A stretch of DNA of 64,000 bases, from NCBI RefSeq assembly GCF_007004135.1, contig NZ_VJMG01000009.1, forward strand, positions 1-64,000, given 5' to 3'. The notes below the pieces were generated by a model. That model saw only the letters and a list, made by a program, of their open reading frames with translations, was not told the DNA's origin and ran no database searches. A program made the translations under genes and the position numbers. The DNA comes from Affinirhizobium straminoryzae (GTDB taxonomy: Bacteria > Pseudomonadota > Alphaproteobacteria > Rhizobiales > Rhizobiaceae). Shown piece after piece: positions 1 to 7,922 of the stretch; the stretch's first letter is position 1; every line of letters starts with the position of its first letter.

Positions 1-21
1 GCGCAAGCGCCCGACCGTTCC

Positions 22-846
22 TCACCCCACAAATGCCCGTTCGATGACGAATTCGGCGGGCTTGTTGTTGGCGCCTTCCGTCAGGCCCGCCTTTTCCAGG
101 AGGTCCTTGGTGTCCTTCAACATGACAGAGGAGCCGCAGATCATGCCGCGATCCACCGCCGGATCGAGGGCCGGCACGCCGAGATCGGCAAACAGCTTGC
201 CATTCGCCATCAGGTCGGTGATGCGGCCCTGGAACGGGTAGTCTTCGCGCGTCACGGTGGCATAATGCTTCAGCTTGTCGCCCACCACTTCGGCCAGGAA
301 TTCGTGATTGCGGATCTCTTCCACGAGGTCGAAGCCGTATTTCAGCTCTGCCACCTCGCGGCAGGTGTGGGTGAGGATCACTTCCTCGAATTTTTCGTAG
401 GTTTCCGGATCCCGGATCAGGCTGGCGAAGGGTGCAATGCCGGTGCCGGTCGAGAACATGTAGAGGCGCTTGCCGGGGGTGAGCGCATCGAGCACCAGGG
501 TGCCCGTAGGCTTCTTGCGCATCAGCACCGTGTCGCCCGGCTTGATCTTCTGCAAGTGCGAGGTCAGCGGGCCATCCGGCACCTTGATGGAAAAGAATTC
601 CAGCTCCTCGTCCCAGGAGGGGCTTGCGATCGAATAGGCGCGGTAGATCGGCTTGTCACCGACCATCAGGCCGATCATCGCAAACTCGCCGGAACGGAAG
701 CGGAAGCCGGCCGGCCGCGTCATGCGGAAGCGGAACAGACGATCGGTATAATGCTCCACCGACAGCACCGTTTCGGCATAAACACCGTCCGGAATCTTCG
801 CGACTGCCTGTTCGGCAAATTCTTCGGTCTTGGCGGAAACGTTCAT
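22..846 (-). CDS. fpr: Ferredoxin--NADP(+) reductase
   Basis: This 274-residue cytoplasmic flavoenzyme moves electrons between NADPH and ferredoxin or flavodoxin. The N-terminal half is an FAD-binding barrel with the RAYSIASP motif (about residue 69), which binds the FAD phosphate. The C-terminal half carries the nucleotide-binding STGTGIAPFAS motif (about residue 133). The protein ends in ERAFVG, an aromatic tail typical of bacterial-type Fpr, where the aromatic residue stacks on FAD. It starts at ATG 846. The next gene upstream on the same strand is the sulfite reductase cluster, so it may supply reducing power there. A 126-bp gap holding a hairpin and a separate perfect inverted repeat suggests its own promoter. 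Confidence 0.93.
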   Translation of the reverse strand: MNVSAKTEEFAEQAVAKIPDGVYAETVLSVEHYTDRLFRFRMTRPAGFRFRSGEFAMIGLMVGDKPIYRAYSIASPSWDEELEFFSIKVPDGPLTSHLQKIKPGDTVLMRKKPTGTLVLDALTPGKRLYMFSTGTGIAPFASLIRDPETYEKFEEVILTHTCREVAELKYGFDLVEEIRNHEFLAEVVGDKLKHYATVTREDYPFQGRITDLMANGKLFADLGVPALDPAVDRGMICGSSVMLKDTKDLLEKAGLTEGANNKPAEFVIERAFVG

Positions 847-876
847 GTCCGTCGTCTCGTCTCATGGAGTTGTTTT

Positions 877-900
877 GCGCATGCGAAATATACCATGCGC
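877..900. promoter_or_regulatory. Inverted repeat upstream of fpr
   Basis: GCGCATG at 877-883 and CATGCGC at 894-900 are perfect inverted copies around a 10-bp AT-rich spacer. The site lies 31 bp upstream of the fpr start codon, where an operator would sit. The binding protein cannot be named from sequence. Confidence 0.4.
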
Positions 901-914
901 GCGCATTTTTGAAG

Positions 915-941
915 GCATCCGCGTTCTTATGCCGCGGATGC
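915..941 (-). terminator. Hairpin between DUF934 gene and fpr
   Basis: A perfect 9-bp stem (GCATCCGCG at 915-923, CGCGGATGC at 933-941) with a 9-nt loop lies 31 bp past the DUF934 stop codon. In the leftward direction it is not followed by a T tract, so it may end transcription weakly or stabilise the 3' end of the cysI transcript. Confidence 0.4.
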
Positions 942-972
942 GAGAAAAAATATGCCTTTGCCCGTCAGGTTT

Positions 973-1476
973 TCAGGCCGAGCGACGCCGCCAGCTATAG
1001 GCCTCGCCGCCGGCTGCAGCACGTGCCGTCGGCTGATAATGGACGGAGATGCCCGGCAGCCGGTTCTCCGCAAGGCGCTTCAGCGCGGTGGCATTGGTCA
1101 CCGCAAAACTGTCGAAGCCGCAGCGCAGCATCAGCGGCACCTGGTCGATCAGCACATCGCCCACCGCACGCAGCTCGTTCTTGTAGGCCAGACGCTCGCG
1201 CAGAAGAGAGGCGTGGCTGAAACCGCGCCCGTCGTTGAAGGCCGGGAATTGTACCGCCACCAGTTCCAGCCGGTAGAGATAAGGCTCCAGCCGGCGGACG
1301 TCGTCTGCCGGCTTCACCAGCACGCCGAAGCCAACCTCGTTGCTGCTATCGGCCACTTCGATCAGCTGGTCGATGGAGAGCAGCGGACGTTCATCGCCCT
1401 CTGCCTTCCGCTCGTCCGTCTCGATGACCCAGGGATCGTTCTCGACGAAACCGGTTTCTGTCCAGATGCGTGTCAT
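973..1476 (-). CDS. DUF934 protein, sulfite reductase accessory
   Basis: This 167-residue protein starts MTRIWTETGF and contains the DUF934 features FVENDPWV near the N-terminus and a central stretch about a numeric value and a 'GRGFSHA' loop (about residue 85). DUF934 genes sit directly after cysI-type sulfite reductases in many proteobacteria and are presumed to help sulfite or sulfate reduction; the biochemical role is not established. ATG 1476 is chosen over an upstream start because it falls 16 nt after the cysI stop codon, consistent with one transcript. No membrane segment or signal peptide is visible. Confidence 0.85.
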   Translation of the reverse strand: MTRIWTETGFVENDPWVIETDERKAEGDERPLLSIDQLIEVADSSNEVGFGVLVKPADDVRRLEPYLYRLELVAVQFPAFNDGRGFSHASLLRERLAYKNELRAVGDVLIDQVPLMLRCGFDSFAVTNATALKRLAENRLPGISVHYQPTARAAAGGEAYSWRRRSA

Positions 1477-1492
1477 GTCGCTGTTCCCTGCC

Positions 1493-3163
1493 TCAGGCTG
1501 CCTTGGCCGTTTCGCCGTAGAGCGCATCCTTGAACGGCTGCGGCCCGACACGACGATAGGCTTCGAGGAAGGTTTCCTCCTTCGACAGGCGAAGGCCGAG
1601 ATAGGTATCGACGACCTTCTCCACGGCATCCGTCACCTTCTCCGGCTCGAAGCCGCGGCCGATGATTTCGCCGATCGAGGTGTGCTCGTCGGCGGAACCG
1701 CCGAGCGTGATCTGGTAGAGTTCGGCACCCTTCTTCTCCACCCCGAGCAGGCCGATATGGCCCACATGGTGATGGCCGCAGGCATTGATGCAGCCGGAGA
1801 TCTTGATCTTCAACTCGCCGATCTCGGCCTGGCGCGCCGCCGAGCCGAAGCGCGACGATATGGCCTGCGCCACCGGAATGGAGCGGGCATTGGCAAGCGC
1901 ACAGTAGTCGAGCCCGGGACAGGCGATGATATCGGTGATCAACCCGGCATTGGCGGTGGCCAGCCCCTGCGCCGCCAGCGCCCGATAGACGGGCTCCAGA
2001 TCGGCCAGCGCCACATGCGGAAGGATCACGTTCTGCTCGTGGCTAATGCGGATTTCGTCGAAGGCATATTCCTCGGCGATCGCGGCAATCGCCTCCATCT
2101 GCACATCCGTCGCGTCGCCCGGAATGCCGCCGATCGGCTTCAGCGAAATGGTCACCATGCCGTAATCGGGATGCTTGTGCGGCTGCACATTCTGCTGCAC
2201 CCAGCGGGCAAAACCCTCGTCCGCCTTCTTCCAGCCGGCAAGCTGCGCCCAGCCTTCCGGTCGGTCTGCAAGCGCCGGCGGCGCGAAATAGGCGGTGATC
2301 GCCTGGATATCGGCCTCCGGCAGCGTCAGTTCCGCGCCTTGCAGATGGGCGAATTCTTCCTCCACCTGGCGCGCCAGTTCCTCCGTGCCGGTTTCGTGCA
2401 CGAGGATCTTGATGCGGGCCTTGTACTTGTTGTCACGCCGGCCATGCAGGTTGTACACGCGCATGATCGCCGTGGTGTAGGACAGAAGGTCGGCTTCCGG
2501 CAGGAAGTCGCGGATCTTCTTTGCCACCATCGGCGTGCGGCCCTGCCCGCCGCCGACATAGACCGCAAAGCCGATCTCGCCCTGATCGTTCCTTTTCAGA
2601 TGCAGGCCGACGTCATGCACCTGGATCGCCGCGCGGTCGCGCTCGGCACCGGTCACGGCAATCTTGAACTTGCGCGGCAGGAAGGAAAACTCCGGATGCA
2701 CGGACGACCACTGACGCAGGATTTCCGCATAGGGGCGCGGATCGGCCACCTCGTCGGCGGCTGCACCGGCAAAATGGTCAGCCGTCACGTTGCGAATACA
2801 GTTACCGGAGGTTTGCAGCGCATGCATTTCCACCGAGGCAAGCTCGGCGAGGATGTCCGGCGTGTCCGACAGTTTCGGCCAGTTATACTGGATGTTCTGG
2901 CGCGTGGTGAAGTGACCGTAGCCGCGATCATACTTGCGCGCGATATGCGCGAGCATCCGCATCTGACGGGCATTCAGCGTGCCATAGGGAATGGCGACGC
3001 GCAGCATATAGGCATGCAGCTGCAGATAGACGCCATTCATCAGGCGCAGCGGCTTGAACGCATCCTCGGCCAGTTCACCGGACAGGCGGCGGGCCACCTG
3101 ATCACGGAACTGTTCCACGCGACTGGACACAAAGGCGTGGTCGAACTCATCGTAACGATACAT
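1493..3163 (-). CDS. cysI: Sulfite reductase hemoprotein (nitrite/sulfite reductase family)
   Basis: This 556-residue enzyme reduces sulfite to sulfide in cysteine synthesis. It has the two-repeat nitrite/sulfite reductase architecture. The siroheme-[4Fe-4S] ligands are visible as CPGLDYC (Cys415, Cys421) and CINAC (Cys458, Cys462). Basic siroheme-binding residues are in the RQNIQYNW region (about 88-95). It lies 8 bp after the DUF2849 gene and 16 bp before the DUF934 gene, so the three are probably one operon. The family also contains assimilatory nitrite reductases. The DUF2849/DUF934 neighbours favour sulfite as substrate, and the fpr nearby suggests ferredoxin rather than CysJ as electron donor. 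Confidence 0.9.
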   Translation of the reverse strand: MYRYDEFDHAFVSSRVEQFRDQVARRLSGELAEDAFKPLRLMNGVYLQLHAYMLRVAIPYGTLNARQMRMLAHIARKYDRGYGHFTTRQNIQYNWPKLSDTPDILAELASVEMHALQTSGNCIRNVTADHFAGAAADEVADPRPYAEILRQWSSVHPEFSFLPRKFKIAVTGAERDRAAIQVHDVGLHLKRNDQGEIGFAVYVGGGQGRTPMVAKKIRDFLPEADLLSYTTAIMRVYNLHGRRDNKYKARIKILVHETGTEELARQVEEEFAHLQGAELTLPEADIQAITAYFAPPALADRPEGWAQLAGWKKADEGFARWVQQNVQPHKHPDYGMVTISLKPIGGIPGDATDVQMEAIAAIAEEYAFDEIRISHEQNVILPHVALADLEPVYRALAAQGLATANAGLITDIIACPGLDYCALANARSIPVAQAISSRFGSAARQAEIGELKIKISGCINACGHHHVGHIGLLGVEKKGAELYQITLGGSADEHTSIGEIIGRGFEPEKVTDAVEKVVDTYLGLRLSKEETFLEAYRRVGPQPFKDALYGETAKAA

Positions 3164-3171
3164 GAAATTCC

Positions 3172-3486
3172 TCAGGCAGCGATGAAGGCGGGATCGGCCG
3201 GTGCGAAACCGCTGGCATAGTCCATGGTCGGGCCGGCGGCACGGATGCGCTCGCGCAGACGCAAGGGGCGGATCTGCCCGGATACCTCTTCCACCTCGAT
3301 GACATTGACGTCAACGACAAGATTGGCCGAAAAATCGCGCTTGCCGATCGCCTCAAGCGAGGCAACCGCTTCCGCATGCCGTGCGACCAGCGCATCCTGC
3401 AGCCGCTCGGTCCACTGACCGCTGGCATTCAGCCAGACGGCGATGCCGTCCGTGAGCCGGTTTGCGGTCAGAACCTTGTCTGTCAT
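3172..3486 (-). CDS. DUF2849 domain protein
   Basis: A 104-residue protein beginning MTDKVLTANRLTDG and carrying the pattern of DUF2849, a family found immediately upstream of cysI in alphaproteobacteria. The function is unknown; the constant position implies a part in sulfite reduction or siroheme handling. An alternative start two codons upstream (ATG 3492) is equally near the AGGA at 3499-3502. In many relatives a cysG gene (siroheme synthase) precedes this one; here a gap and a divergent deaminase gene follow instead. Confidence 0.8.
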   Translation of the reverse strand: MTDKVLTANRLTDGIAVWLNASGQWTERLQDALVARHAEAVASLEAIGKRDFSANLVVDVNVIEVEEVSGQIRPLRLRERIRAAGPTMDYASGFAPADPAFIAA

Positions 3487-3795
3487 GGCCATGCCTTCCT
3501 GTGCGTCATGGTTCGGGATCCCGAAGGGGAAGCCTGCGTCGGAATCCGGACCTCTTTTCCACTGTGCCCAGATTATGTCAGAACCGTCCAGAGGCTTGAA
3601 GAAACGCAAATCCTTCCTGATTGGACCTGTGGCATTTCTGTTCCGGCATTGCCGGGAAGCGGAGAAAATGCACCCGCTGCAGCAGGGCGCCGGCCTTCTC
3701 CACACGCGGCATGTGCTCCCAGCCGAAAAGGGATTTCCCGCAGCGCACACAGCGCTTAAGGTGGAGATCGACAACAAGATTTGAGGACACCGCCC
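3487..3795. other. Divergent intergenic region, DUF2849 / deaminase
   Basis: About 300 bp separate two outward-facing genes. I see no clear sigma70 promoter pair. The leftward frame 3578-3790 has a CxxC motif and coding-like third positions and is listed separately as a possible small gene. The rest shows nothing recognisable. Confidence 0.5.
3578..3790 (-). CDS. Possible small CxxC (zinc-ribbon-like) protein
   Basis: The frame encodes about 70 residues if it begins at GTG 3790, including the segment RCVRCGKSLFGWEH followed later by a lone Cys-His pair (EQKCHRSN). Codons in the middle of the frame end mostly in G or C, as in neighbouring real genes. Against it: no ribosome binding site is visible, and the start overlaps the leader of the divergent deaminase gene. 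I do not recognise a family. It may be a real small gene, a remnant, or chance. Confidence 0.25.
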   Translation of the reverse strand: MSSNLVVDLHLKRCVRCGKSLFGWEHMPRVEKAGALLQRVHFLRFPAMPEQKCHRSNQEGFAFLQASGRF

Positions 3796-4383
3796 GTGAG
3801 CACTGCCACCATCGCCGCCCGTCTGCTGGACGTGATCGAAAACGACATTCTTCCACTGACGGAACGGGGCGTCGCGGCCGGCAACAAGGTGTTCGGCGCG
3901 GCGATCCTGCGCAAGTCGGATCTGTCGCTGGTGCTGGCGGAGACCAACAACGAGCTGGAAAACCCGCTCTGGCACGGCGAGGTGCATACGCTGAAGCGGT
4001 TCTATGAACGGGGCGAGGTTCCGGATACCCGCGACCTGATCTTCCTCTCCACGCACGAACCCTGCACCATGTGCATGTCGGCGATCACCTGGGCGGGCTT
4101 TGACAATTTCTATTACTTCTTCAGCCACGAGGATTCGCGCGACGCCTTCGCCATTCCGCACGACCTGAAGATCCTGAAAGAGGTGTTCGATCTGGAGCCC
4201 GGCGGCTATCGCCGCCACAACGCCTTCTGGAACGCCTTTGCGATTGCCGATCTGGCCGAGACGGAAGAGGTAGCGGTGCGCGACGCTCTGAAGGCACGGA
4301 TCGCCGCGATCAAGGCGCGCTACGATGCGCTCTCCGAGACCTATCAGGCCAGCAAGGCCGACAACAAGATTCCCCTGAACTGA
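3796..4383 (+). CDS. Nucleoside deaminase-like zinc enzyme
   Basis: A 195-residue member of the cytidine/deoxycytidylate deaminase superfamily. The zinc site is readable: His and catalytic Glu in WHGEVHTL (about residues 56-63) and the two Cys in HEPCTMCMSA (about 92-101). The protein is longer than TadA or CodA-type small deaminases and has a C-terminal helical tail, so the substrate is not clear; it could be a nucleoside, a base or a modified nucleotide. GTG 3796 is preferred as the start because GAGG lies 9 nt upstream; an in-frame TTG at 3781 would remove that site. It lies 24 bp before mazG and is likely cotranscribed with it. Confidence 0.8.
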   Translation: MSTATIAARLLDVIENDILPLTERGVAAGNKVFGAAILRKSDLSLVLAETNNELENPLWHGEVHTLKRFYERGEVPDTRDLIFLSTHEPCTMCMSAITWAGFDNFYYFFSHEDSRDAFAIPHDLKILKEVFDLEPGGYRRHNAFWNAFAIADLAETEEVAVRDALKARIAAIKARYDALSETYQASKADNKIPLN

Positions 4384-4407
4384 CGCCTGCCGCAAAGGAT
4401 CGGAACC

Positions 4408-5241
4408 ATGGAGCCCTCCAAGGATATCGCGCGCCTGCTCGACCTCATGGCAGCGCTGCGTCACCCGCACACCGGCTGCCCCTGGGATGTCGAGCAGACC
4501 TTCGAGACGATCAAGCCCTACACGATCGAGGAAGCCTATGAGGTGGCGGACGCCATCGAGCGCAATGATCTGGACGATCTCAAGGATGAGCTGGGCGACC
4601 TGCTGTTCCAGGTGGTGTTTCATGCGCAGATGGCCTCGGAAGCCGGGGCGTTTTCGTTCGGCGAGGTGGTGGAAGCCGTCATGACCAAGATGATCCGCCG
4701 CCATCCGCATGTCTTCGCCCGCTCTGCCGCGGCCACGCCGGAAGCCGTGAAGGTGCAGTGGGACGAGATCAAGTCCGCCGAAAAACGAGAGCGCGCCGAA
4801 CGCCGCGCCCGCCGCGGCATCACCGAGGATGTCAAGGCAGGCTTCCTCGGTTCCGTGCAGCGCAGCCAGCCGGCCCTGACGGAGGCCCTCAAACTGCAGG
4901 AGCGCGCCGCCAAGGTGGGCTTCGACTGGTCGGAAGCCGAACCGATCCTCGACAAGATCGAGGAGGAAATCGAGGAGCTGCGCGCGGCACTGAAATCCGG
5001 CGCACCGGATAAAGTAAAGGATGAACTGGGCGACCTGATCTTCGCCCTCGTCAATATCGGGCGCCACGTCAAAGCAGATCCGGAGCAATCCCTGCGCGGA
5101 ACCAATACAAAATTCCGTCGTCGATTCAGCCATATAGAAACATCTCTTCAGGCGATGAATGTTTCACTTGAAGATGCATCGCTGGAGCAGATGGAAGGAC
5201 TCTGGCAGGCGGCAAAAATTCTGGAGCGAGGCAATGTCTGA
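4408..5241 (+). CDS. mazG: Nucleoside triphosphate pyrophosphohydrolase MazG
   Basis: This 277-residue protein hydrolyses (d)NTPs to the monophosphate and pyrophosphate, a house-cleaning and stringent-response-modulating role. It contains two MazG domains. The N-terminal one has CPWD (about residue 27), EEAYEVADAI and the metal-binding DELGDLLFQVVFH. The C-terminal one repeats the pattern as EEEIEELRAAL and DELGDLIFALVNIGRH (about 205-226). Length matches the family (263 in E. coli) with a modest extension. ATG 4408 follows the deaminase stop by 24 bp. Confidence 0.95.
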   Translation: MEPSKDIARLLDLMAALRHPHTGCPWDVEQTFETIKPYTIEEAYEVADAIERNDLDDLKDELGDLLFQVVFHAQMASEAGAFSFGEVVEAVMTKMIRRHPHVFARSAAATPEAVKVQWDEIKSAEKRERAERRARRGITEDVKAGFLGSVQRSQPALTEALKLQERAAKVGFDWSEAEPILDKIEEEIEELRAALKSGAPDKVKDELGDLIFALVNIGRHVKADPEQSLRGTNTKFRRRFSHIETSLQAMNVSLEDASLEQMEGLWQAAKILERGNV

Positions 5242-5274
5242 CGCTAACGGCCATCGCAACAGCCGAAACAAAAA

Positions 5275-5311
5275 TAGTTGCATCAATAATTTTTTCGTGC
5301 TTTAGTTGCAT
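5275..5311. repeat. Short direct repeat upstream of orphan gene
   Basis: TAGTTGCAT occurs at 5275-5283 and again at 5303-5311, 28 bp apart, in an AT-rich stretch 65-100 bp before the start of the orphan gene. It could be a pair of activator or repressor half-sites, but that is inference. Confidence 0.35.
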
Positions 5312-5375
5312 TGCTTGACGCCATTGGGGTGCTACGCGTGGGGCGAAACTCACCAAACACTCTAAGGAGAAAAGC

Positions 5376-5879
5376 ATGACACAGACTGCAAATGCCGGGA
5401 TCTTCAAGATCGAATATGAACTCCTCACCCGGGCCGATCCGGATTCCGATATCCAGTTCGGAATGGATTTCACCATCACCCAGTCGCCGAGCTCGAATCC
5501 CCTCCCGTTATGTCAATTGATTTTCCCGGCCACCAGCGTTGGCACCAACAAGGCTGGTCAGTGGAACATCGACAACCACAAGGCTCCAAGCGCCGATCCC
5601 GCGTGCCTCATTTTCGCAAATGCGGAGGGAGGCACAATCAAGGATACGCCACGGGAACTCAGCAAGAGAGACCGGGGCGTGCTGTCTACGAAATTTACCG
5701 TGTACCGCGTGGATGTGAAGAAGGACATGCTGCAAATTCACGGCGTGAAGTTCGGCTACAGCATCAACACATCGGATACCAAGCCCCAGACGATCTTCAC
5801 TGGTTTCTCCACCTACGAAATCAGCAATGAAGAAAAGAAGGTCGTGCTGGAGCAATGCAAGTCGATCACGTTCTCCTGA
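5376..5879 (+). CDS. Hypothetical protein, orphan
   Basis: A 167-residue soluble protein, MTQTANAGIF at the N-terminus, with a strong ribosome binding site (AAGGAG, 8 nt upstream). It has no signal peptide, membrane helix or motif I recognise. The composition, with alternating hydrophobic and polar segments (FKIEYELL, TKFTVYRVDV, KKVVLEQC), suggests a mainly beta structure. It contains three cysteines spread along the chain. Codon use is less GC-rich at third positions than in the mazG and hflX neighbours. It sits alone between conserved genes and may be a lineage-specific insertion. Function unknown. Confidence 0.75.
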   Translation: MTQTANAGIFKIEYELLTRADPDSDIQFGMDFTITQSPSSNPLPLCQLIFPATSVGTNKAGQWNIDNHKAPSADPACLIFANAEGGTIKDTPRELSKRDRGVLSTKFTVYRVDVKKDMLQIHGVKFGYSINTSDTKPQTIFTGFSTYEISNEEKKVVLEQCKSITFS

Positions 5880-5999
5880 TCCTGCATCCGCACATTCTCG
5901 TGCAGAGCCAGCGCTCTGTCTGCGACGGCCAAGGCCTCACAGCAAGCCGGGCGCAAGGTTGGCGGATTCGATGAACGAACGCCTGTAACAAAGCGACGG

Positions 6000-6030
6000 C
6001 AGCCCGGTCAGGCCACAATGGGCCGGGCTG
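6000..6030. terminator. Hairpin between convergent orphan gene and hflX
   Basis: CAGCCCGG (6000-6007) and CCGGGCTG (6023-6030) form an 8-bp stem around a 15-nt loop, between the convergent 3' ends of two genes. No T tract follows on either strand, so termination is inferred from position and stem only. Confidence 0.35.
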
Positions 6031-6095
6031 TTCGCAAGAGAGTGCAAATTGGTTGGAACGGCAGGATCGACTATAGCCAGAACTCCAATCCGCCC

Positions 6096-7457
6096 CTACC
6101 GTTCCCAGTCTTCCCGCTCGCGCACCGGCATCACGCCAAGCTTGCGCTCCAGCGCATTGGCCTGCTCCGCAGACAGGCGCAGGTCGAAGGCGACCGAGCC
6201 GTCCTCACGGTCCTCCCGGTGCTCCACCATGGCATTCTGATAGATCCACGAAATCAGGCCGAGCTTTTCCGGCGGCAGAACCACGGTGGTTTCGGTCACA
6301 ACGCCGGACAGGCGCCGGGCAATCTCGTCCATCAGCGGATCGATTCGCTCGCCGGTGATGGCGGAAACGGCCATCACATTGTCGCGGCCGGCGGCCTTCT
6401 CGGCCACCGCGTCATGGGCCTCCGGCTCCAGCCGGTCGATCTTGTTCCAGACTTCGAGAATGCGGTCATTGCGCTCCTTCTCGTCGATGCCGAGATCGTC
6501 AAGGATGCGCAGCACGTCGGCGGACTGGGCAGCATTGTCCGGGTCGGACATGTCGCGCACATGCAGGATGAGATCCGCTTCCAGCACCTCTTCCAGCGTG
6601 GCGCGGAAGGCCGCGACCAGATGCGTCGGCAGGTCGGAGATGAAACCGACGGTATCGGAGACAATCACCGTGCGGCCATGCGGCAGCTTCAGGCGGCGCA
6701 GCGTCGGGTCGAGCGTGGCAAACAGCATGTCCTCGGCCAGCACGCCGGCACCGGTGATGCGGTTGAAAAGCGTCGACTTGCCGGCATTGGTATAGCCGAC
6801 CAGCGCCACAATCGGGTGCGGCACCTTGCGGCGCTTGGCACGATGCAGCTGGCGGGTGCGCACCACCTGCTCCAGTTCGCGCTCCAGCCGAACGATCCGG
6901 TCCTGCAGCAGGCGGCGGTCGGCTTCGATCTGGGTTTCCCCGGGGCCGCCCATAAAGCCCGCGCCGCCGCGCTGACGCTCCAGATGGGTCCAGCTGCGGA
7001 CCAGCCGGCCCTTCTGATAGTTGAGATGCGCGAGGTCGACCTGCAGCGTACCTTCCTTGGTGGAGGCCCGGCGGCCGAAGATCTCCAGAATGAGGCCGGT
7101 GCGGTCGATGACCTTGGCGTTCCATTCCTTCTCGAGATTGCGCTGCTGCACCGGTGTCAGCGGATGATCCACAATGACGAGGCCGGCATCCCGCTCGTCG
7201 AGCAGTGCCTTGATCTCCTCGATCTTGCCCGTACCGATCAAGGTCGCTGGTCGCGGCTGGCCGACCGGCACGATCAGTCCCTGGGCAATCGTCAGTTCGA
7301 TGGCGCGCGCAAGGCCCACGGCCTCTTCCAGCCGGCTCTCGTCGGAGCGACGCGGCGAGGACAGAGCGGCCTCGCCCTGGGGCGCGCGGGCCGGACGGTT
7401 CTGCTTGAGAACGGGCACGAGCACGACGGCGCGCATGTCGTCGCGCCGTTTCTCCAT
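6096..7457 (-). CDS. hflX: GTPase HflX (ribosome-associated)
   Basis: A 453-residue GTPase that rescues stalled or heat-damaged 70S ribosomes by splitting them. The N-terminal HflX domain holds VDHPLTPVQQRNLEK, and a glycine-rich linker is present (RQRGGAGFMGGPGETQIE, about residue 164). The G domain shows the Walker A motif GYTNAGKSTLF, DTVGF and NKID. ATG 7457 is the first standard start, but no ribosome binding site precedes it. The frame stays open for 18 more codons upstream (to a TGA at 7512-7514) without ATG, GTG or TTG. It follows hfq on the same strand, the usual hfq-hflX pairing. Confidence 0.93.
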   Translation of the reverse strand: MEKRRDDMRAVVLVPVLKQNRPARAPQGEAALSSPRRSDESRLEEAVGLARAIELTIAQGLIVPVGQPRPATLIGTGKIEEIKALLDERDAGLVIVDHPLTPVQQRNLEKEWNAKVIDRTGLILEIFGRRASTKEGTLQVDLAHLNYQKGRLVRSWTHLERQRGGAGFMGGPGETQIEADRRLLQDRIVRLERELEQVVRTRQLHRAKRRKVPHPIVALVGYTNAGKSTLFNRITGAGVLAEDMLFATLDPTLRRLKLPHGRTVIVSDTVGFISDLPTHLVAAFRATLEEVLEADLILHVRDMSDPDNAAQSADVLRILDDLGIDEKERNDRILEVWNKIDRLEPEAHDAVAEKAAGRDNVMAVSAITGERIDPLMDEIARRLSGVVTETTVVLPPEKLGLISWIYQNAMVEHREDREDGSVAFDLRLSAEQANALERKLGVMPVREREDWER

Positions 7458-7595
7458 GTCCGGAACGATGGATTCGTTGCTGGTATCGCGAATGCTGATG
7501 GCCTTGGTCCTTCAGGAGAGCGCCACAGACGTTGCGCGATGCCGGCGCAAGCCGCCGCTTGGGGCATGCGAGCCGGCAACATTGAGCCGCGTCGT

Positions 7596-7635
7596 GGGAA
7601 AACTGTCTGACCGCCTAGATGGGACGATCAGACAG
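7596..7635 (-). terminator. Rho-independent terminator candidate after hfq
   Basis: On the leftward strand CTGTCTGA (7628-7635) and TCAGACAG (7603-7610) make a perfect 8-bp stem with a 17-nt loop, followed by TTTTCCC. It lies 45 bp past the hfq stop and could limit read-through from hfq into hflX. Confidence 0.5.
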
Positions 7636-7679
7636 ACAATTCAACCCATCGGCTCCGGCATCCGCAGGGCGCGAAACGA

Positions 7680-7922
7680 TCAGGCCGCGTTTTCTTCGCT
7701 TTCGAACATCTGCATCGGCTGTCCCGGCATGATTGTCGAAATGGCGTGCTTGTAGACCAGCTGCGAATGTCCATCGCGGCGCAGCAGCACGCAGAAATTA
7801 TCGAAGGAGGTGACAACCCCCGTCAGTTTGACACCATTGATCAAAAAGATGGTGAGAGAAATCTTTTGCTTCCGGACCGTGTTGAGAAAAAGGTCCTGAA
7901 GATTCTGAGAACGTTCCGCCAT
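7680..7922 (-). CDS. hfq: RNA chaperone Hfq
   Basis: An 80-residue Sm-like protein that forms a hexameric ring and pairs small RNAs with mRNAs. The Sm1 motif region ([20 protein letters not shown]) and the Sm2 signature YKHAIST are present. The short form, without the long acidic tail of gammaproteobacteria, is typical of rhizobia, where Hfq influences nitrogen metabolism and symbiosis genes. It precedes hflX on the same strand, with an apparent terminator between them. Confidence 0.97.
   Translation of the reverse strand: MAERSQNLQDLFLNTVRKQKISLTIFLINGVKLTGVVTSFDNFCVLLRRDGHSQLVYKHAISTIMPGQPMQMFESEENAA

Noticed and set aside
3172..5133. Leftward frame of 653 codons that ends with the DUF2849 protein
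   Set aside because: Only the last 104 codons match a family. The rest is antisense to the deaminase and mazG genes.
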